Assembly: GCF_000218685.1 (NCBI RefSeq) | Contig: NW_006763292.1 | Coordinates: 1,509,685 to 1,573,684 of the forward strand | Reading direction: 5' to 3' | From: Serpula lacrymans var. lacrymans S7.9 | Taxonomy: Eukaryota > Basidiomycota > Agaricomycetes > Boletales > Serpulaceae | Length of the DNA stretch: 64,000 nucleotides | Shown: piece after piece, positions 59,101 to 64,000 of the stretch | Position numbering within the stretch: position 1 is the stretch's first letter | How the letters are laid out: each line of letters opens with the position of its first letter | Made by a program: the position numbers and the translations under genes | Notes under the pieces: model-generated | What the model saw: only the letters and a program-made list of their open reading frames with translations | What the model was told of the DNA's origin: nothing | Databases searched by the model: none

Positions 59101-60280
59101 CTTCACAATGCTTTAAGTTGCTCAAAGAATAAATCAAAGTATCTGCATCTGAAATCATCAACACCCAAACAAAAGTGCTTGGTGGATCTTCAGAGCACCT
59201 CAGCTTGCTTGGAGACTGTTCTGGAGCTTCAGGGTACCTCAGCCCACTTAAAGACTACTGTCAGGGGCATCTGAGACCATTCATACAACCTTAAATGTCT
59301 ACTTACCTGCACAGCAATATTATATGATAAATACATTTTGAGAAAATGTAATATACATTGTGAAGAACATCAGATATACAATGAAAATTATAATGGTAGA
59401 AAAAATGCAATTAAAACTGTAAACATATTGTAACACTGTTGCCTGTTGATGTTGATTGTTGGTTGTTGACTCAACTATGCTACTGATGATTGCCCGGAAT
59501 CAACAGTCGATCATGAGTTGAGAGTAGTGACAAGTGTTGCAATCATATTTTTCCAGAATTTTTTCTGGAAAAAAAAGCTATTCATAGTATCATTTTTTCA
59601 TATGTGAAAAATCTTTAAAAATAAAAGAAACATTATATATATAACCTCCATATTTACACAAAAGAGAAGGCCATAATACTGAGAAAATATTTTAGATAAT
59701 ATGTATTTAAAAAGCAGAAAAAATACAATTGCTTTTGAAATGTAGTAGCAATGTTTACTGGATCCTCAAGCTGATAAAATTCAAAGTTTTTTTGCAAGGT
59801 AAAATTAAAATTAATCTGAGTGTAACATCATCAAACAAAGAAGTCTGCATATGACATGTTTTATCTCCTTACATTTTATTTTATATTGAGATTTGAACTG
59901 TTTTTTTTTTGACTGAAAATTCAAAATTTATTATGGAGAAAAATTATGAAGAAAAGAGAAAAAGATCTACATTGTTACAAAGAGATAAAGCCTGAAATTT
60001 CTTGCCTTTTTGTCACTACTTTCTCAGCAAAATAAGTCTAACTAAAATTTGGGAACAATCAGATTGATCTGATTCTATGCATAATATTTTCTTGTGAGAA
60101 TGAGGATAATTGAGGTCAAATATTCCTCATGGTTGTATCATGAGATAAAAGTAGTAAATTCAAGCAATAATTTTATATTTTTTACAATTTTACCTTGAGA
60201 AAATGTGTGTATCTATTTTGTCTTTGCACATACCTTTATTACAATTTTATCTGAGGAAAAATTAGTATTTTCCCCCTGTG
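56180..60280. mobile_element. 4.1-kb inverted-repeat element with CACTA-like ends
   Basis: The sequence from CACAGGGGGAAAATAC at 56180 inward to about 57645 is repeated in inverse orientation from 60280 back to about 58815. This gives two arms of about 1.46 kb that are nearly identical by eye; the few differences include a small change in the stretch after CTCAAGGTAAAAT. The trinucleotide CAG flanks both ends (56177-56179, 60281-60283). The inner parts of the arms hold repeated AAGCAAGCTGAGGT motifs, like subterminal repeats, and further versions occur in the unpaired part at 58685-58745. The centre contains a degenerate copia fragment. No transposase is encoded, so it is non-autonomous. Alternatives are a fold-back element or a segmental inversion. 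Confidence 0.78.
57690..58560 (+). pseudogene. Copia fragment (protease and integrase parts) inside the inverted-repeat element
   Basis: The plus strand carries the protease core FLDTGASVHIS (58038-58070). After a large deletion it has the integrase C-terminal zone with YENWFEKCPDI, CAFVLI and LIGYDPDSKAYHY. Several frameshifts and stops make it non-functional. It belongs to a different copia family from copia element 1. Confidence 0.65.
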
Positions 60281-60283
60281 CAG

Positions 60284-60609
60284 GTTTGATCCATTGCATT
60301 CCTTTGTTTAGGACCGACTTCTTTGTACTTGTTTGTTTTTTCTTTGGGCGGCTTGGTCTTGCCTGATTTTTGGTACGCTTCTACATATACTGCTACATGT
60401 TGATTTCTCTACTTCACCTGAGAATCACCTCATCCTTGGTTGTGTCTGAGTACTAGTTGTAATCAGGTTGCATTGTTGACATATTGTTTGCAAATCTGAA
60501 CAAGAAGATGTTGAAGGGGGGATTACAACAGTTTGTTTGAAACAGTGGTAATCTTAAAATATCTTTTTATTGGTGTTTAACAGTGAAGAATATCCTGCAC
60601 TTTCTTTGT
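60284..60609. other. Non-coding flank of the inverted-repeat element
   Basis: Probably the original downstream flank of RPD3 that was joined to 56179 before the insertion. No feature is recognised. Confidence 0.35.
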
Positions 60610-62340
60610 GTCCAATTGGATGGATGCTACCTACATGAACATTTTTGCGGTGTCATCACTGCACACATTCCACAAAGAGCAGTCATGCCTGTTGAAGTCC
60701 TAGGAGTACACAAAAGCAGTCACCAGATTCATCCTGCAGACAAAAACTGAGATTATCAAAAGACTCTAAATGAGGAACAGTCTCAAAAAGAGCAGCACAA
60801 CAACTCCGTAGAGAAACCTAATACTCCTGAGGTTCCCAGAGAGACATCCAACACAGAGGAGACATTCTTTGCTAGAATAGCAAGCACTGGTCCATACAAT
60901 ACAGACCTTCCAAGGACCCTAAAAAAGCCTTATCACGCCCAGATGGAGAATTATGGAAGTCTGCCTTGGAGGAGGAACTCCTAAATCTCAATACCAATGC
61001 AATATATGACACTGTTCAACTTCCAAAGGGAGTAAAACCTATCACATCAAAACAGAAACATTGAGAGATACAAACTCTGGATTGTTGCACGAGGCTTTAC
61101 TCAAAGGGAGGGGATTGACTACCAGGAGGTTCCTGCTCTGTTGCAAACTTAGAGTCAATCTGAATTATTCTAGCCCTGGCAGCAAAGTATGACCTAGTAT
61201 TTCATCAAATTGATGTATCTACAGCTTATCTCAATGGAGAACTTGAAGAAAAACTATACATGCTTCCTCCACGGGGCGTTCCTATCCAACCTGGATATTG
61301 CTAGAAGTTGAAGAATTCTATTTATGGATTAAAACAAACTGGTTGTACATGGAACAAAACCTTTGATTGCAAGCTCCGGGAGCTTGGTTTCACAAGACCA
61401 AATACAGAAAATGCCTCTATTTGTTCTAGAATAACAAACAAATATACTTTGTTATTGTCTGTGTAGATAACCTCCTCCTAGGAGCTTCATCCCGGAAATT
61501 CATGGATATCACAAAAGCCAAACTTGAATATATATTCAAAATGCGGGACTTTGGAGAAGCAAAATACATCCTTGAAATAGAAATCTGATGTGATTGTTCA
61601 AACAAAACAATCTCCCTTTTGCAACACCAATACATTGTCACAATCTTGGTGCGTACCGGAATAAAGAACTGCAACCAGTATAGACACCAATGGCCCATGG
61701 ATCAAAACTTCTTGCAAATGCTCCAAGGGAAGATATTGTGCAACATGAATTGCCTATTGAAGGGTGTCAAGTGCCATATCTCTCAATTGTGGGCTCCCTT
61801 ATGTATGCCATGCTCAGAACCCACCCACACATTGCCTATGTTGTTGGAATACTAAGCAGGCATAGCTCAGCTCCAAGGAGCCATCACTGGGAAGCTGCAA
61901 AATGTATCCTCCGATATCTGAAAGCAACCAGAGACATGGAACTACATTATGATGGCACTGATTTCTCCATGGACATGGATTTCTATGGGTATTTGGATGT
62001 AGATTGGTCTGGAGACCCAGACACGTCCCAATCAATATCAGGTTTTGTTTTTATCACCATCCAAGGAGCAATCTCCTGGACAAGCAAATAACAAAGCATG
62101 GTAGCTTTATCCTCCACGGAGTCAGAGTACATTGGACTGAGCAATGCTGCATAACAACTTGCATGGCTTTGGATATTTTTTGAAGAAATTTCAAGTGCTC
62201 AAAATGCTCCTACAATATTGTACTGCAACAATCAAGCAGCTATCATCCTTACATAAGATCTGCAATTCTGTGCTTGCACAAAACATATTCAACAAAAATA
62301 TCATTCCATCCAAGATGACTTAGTATCAAAGGGAGAGGCA
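60610..62340 (+). pseudogene. Copia element 2: reverse transcriptase and RNase H remnant
   Basis: The plus strand carries a linker with EKPNTPEVPRETSNTEE, then RT pieces in several frames (WIVARGFTQREGIDYQEV; FHQIDVSTAYLNGELEEKLY; NSIYGLKQTG; VIVCVDNLLLGASS with VDN in place of VDD). The RNase H/connection part (61690-62091 and on) reads LSIVGSLMYAMLRTHPHIAY and VALSSTESEYIGLSNAA. Many stops and frameshifts show age. It may be the continuation of the copia fragment at 57690-58560, but the inverted-repeat arm separates them. Confidence 0.75.
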
Positions 62341-64000
62341 GTAATATCAGGAAAACATGATGTGGCTATAAATGCAATAAAGTGCAAAAAATATCACTCA
62401 GATCTGTTCAGATCTGTAAGTGCAAATCTTACAAAGTACCTTGCTATAGTGCGCCATAGTATGCACTATAATGCACTATAGTGCACCAGATGCAAAAATG
62501 TGCAGGCTTATAGCACACAGAAATTGCCTATAGCATAAAAACTCAAATATATCAAAGTCACCCCAGCTGCATGCAACCTTGCAATAGATTGATATAAATG
62601 ACTCTACTTTAAACACCATTCAAAGCTAACTAGATTAATCCAGAGCATTTCACTTCCACTCATTTTCAAAATGTTAAAACAGTCAAAACATCAATGGACT
62701 ATAAAAGCGCAATATATAAATAACAGTTACAAGTATATGAGAATACTGCTTAAAAGCCCTAGCTGCCTCCTCTAAAGCATTAAAGTCAAACATAAGAAGG
62801 GAGGATTCAGAAAAAGCCAAAGTACTGGGACCGCCCCTGTAAAATATAAGAAAAATAAAAATAAAAAATTAGAGCAAACAATTCACTACACAAATAATAA
62901 AAATAAGTGAAACTCAGCCGCTGCCCGAGAGGCTATATAAACGACTGAGGTATTCCTATACTAAACCCCCTACTACTTATAGTTGGAGGTGCTACTCGCT
63001 ACAGTATAATGACTCCTAGGAGTACAATTGTGCTTCTAGGAGAACAATGGTGACTCCATGGAGTGGTGGCTATGCTCCATGGAGAACAATGGCTGCTTCG
63101 GCAGAGACCAGGTTTATCCGGTTTTGTCAACAAACTCCTCAATAGCACCAAACACACTTGCCAGATATTTTGGGGAACACTCCCTGAACTCTTAAGTTAG
63201 ATTTATATAGATCCATCAACAAACTTTGTAAGGAACATTATAACTTAAATGAGGCAAATGTATAAAATAACCAGAAAACAAATGGTACATACCTTGGAGC
63301 AAATAAATTCTCAGAGAATTCTACCATCCTATTGTTGATAGTGCCAACTAAAGCACATTCAACCTAAATATATGATTAAATTTATGAATAAAAAAATAAG
63401 AAAAACCTTACAGAGCATGCTACCAGGGAAAGTGCAGGGGCGTTATGGAGATATGGGTTGCCTTTCTTACCATATTTCCTTCCTTCACCTTTAGGTTCCC
63501 ACCACTGACTTTGAAAGAGTGTTTTAAAGATGTTGTTTTTCCATGGTTGCGTAACATCAGATGTTTCATCCTATACAACAAATCAGATTGTATATATTAT
63601 TATGAGGACAAAAAACATACCTTGAAGTTTATACTTGCATTGATCAACACACCAGAGTTGATCATCCATAGAATAAGATCTCCCAGCTCCTCCCTATTAT
63701 GGAACTATACTTGCATTGATCAACACACCAGATTTGATCATCCATGGAATAAGATCTCCCAGCTCCTCTCTATTATGGAACTGTTTGATTTGATACGTAG
63801 GAGGAAAACCTAATCTGGCCTTAAAAACAAGCTCTCCTCTAACCTGCGTGCAACCCTTCCAAATCTGTTCTAATTGGACGGTTAATATATGTTTGCTATA
63901 ATAATATCAGGAAAAATGGGGGTAGCTATATAGAGCTCTATAGCACTATAAGTACTCATAAAGCTGTTATAGTGGTCAAACCTGTTATAGAACCTCTGCC
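62341..64000. other. AT-rich non-coding region
   Basis: No gene recognised. A TATA-like GGCTATATAAACG occurs at about 62931 and several AGGAGAACAATGG-like repeats follow at 63015-63095. CTATAG-type repeats return at 63930-64000. Confidence 0.4.
63631..63782. repeat. Two-copy tandem duplication, 76-bp unit
   Basis: 63631-63706 and 63707-63782 both begin ATACTTGCATTGATCAACAC and match at nearly every position (differences such as GAGTTG/GATTTG and CATAGA/CATGGA). Confidence 0.85.

Noticed and set aside
56180..60280. The inverted arms as two separate solo insertions flanking a copia element
   Set aside because: Neither arm has a second terminal sequence CACAGGGGG or a duplication at its inner end, while the outer ends share CAG on both flanks. 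A single unit is simpler, though the copia on both sides of the right arm remains unexplained.
1..64000. CRISPR arrays, bacterial-type operons or secondary-metabolite clusters
   Set aside because: No regularly spaced direct repeats, polycistronic arrangement or biosynthetic core enzymes are visible; splice sites and retroelements indicate a fungal nuclear genome.

Overview
The window reads as a nuclear contig from a filamentous basidiomycete whose genome is swollen by transposable elements. Two genes look intact, a mitochondrial pyruvate dehydrogenase E2 subunit (LAT1, 4102-5695) and an Rpd3-class histone deacetylase (RPD3, 53747-56000). Both are built from small exons separated by roughly 45-65 nt GT-AG introns, the usual agaricomycete architecture. 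Almost everything else is transposon or decaying gene: Ty3/gypsy chromoviruses, Ty1/copia, CACTA/Plavaka-type transposase remnants with matching non-autonomous elements, a tyrosine-recombinase (Crypton-like) remnant, a FunK1-type kinase pseudogene and a TET/JBP-like 2OG-Fe(II) oxygenase pseudogene. This mix fits a repeat-rich ectomycorrhizal mushroom (Tricholoma-like); the genus is an inference, not a demonstrated identity.

Layout. 1-4101: gene debris, a solo gypsy LTR and a hAT-like MITE, then LAT1. 6459-6698: two exons of a zinc-ribbon gene broken at a splice acceptor by a full-length gypsy element (6750-13305). 14047-21260: a CACTA-like MITE, a Plavaka-like transposase remnant, tRNA-like repeats and a tyrosine recombinase split by a solo LTR; an assembly gap follows (21280-21807). 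23190-28051: solo LTRs of three kinds, a transposase C-terminus and a truncated gypsy tail. 28075-33318: a second gypsy on the minus strand lacking its 5' LTR. 33319-34738: an ORF interrupted by a solo LTR. 35982-36341: a second CACTA-like MITE. 37276-40225: a third, truncated gypsy carrying a nested LTR and a short retroposon. 42028-46208: a 5'-truncated copia on the minus strand. 46390-49962: minus-strand gene remnants including the TET/JBP-like oxygenase. 49840-53422: FunK1 pseudogene split by a solo LTR. 53747-56000: RPD3. 56180-60280: a 4.1-kb inverted-repeat element with arms of about 1.46 kb, 3-bp flanking duplication and a copia fragment inside. 60610-62340: a copia RT/RNase H remnant.

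No co-transcribed gene system is visible; the biology is that of layered transposition. Target-site duplications read directly from the sequence support ten retroelement insertions (two of them with one mismatch in the duplication), three CACTA-like insertions with 3-bp duplications and one hAT-like MITE. The most notable points are the giant inverted-repeat CACTA-like element, two gypsy copies that share both a YIDN reverse transcriptase site and the same in-frame stop, evidence for Tf1-style self-priming, and a small retroposon whose tRNA-like module appears to run antisense to its inferred polarity.
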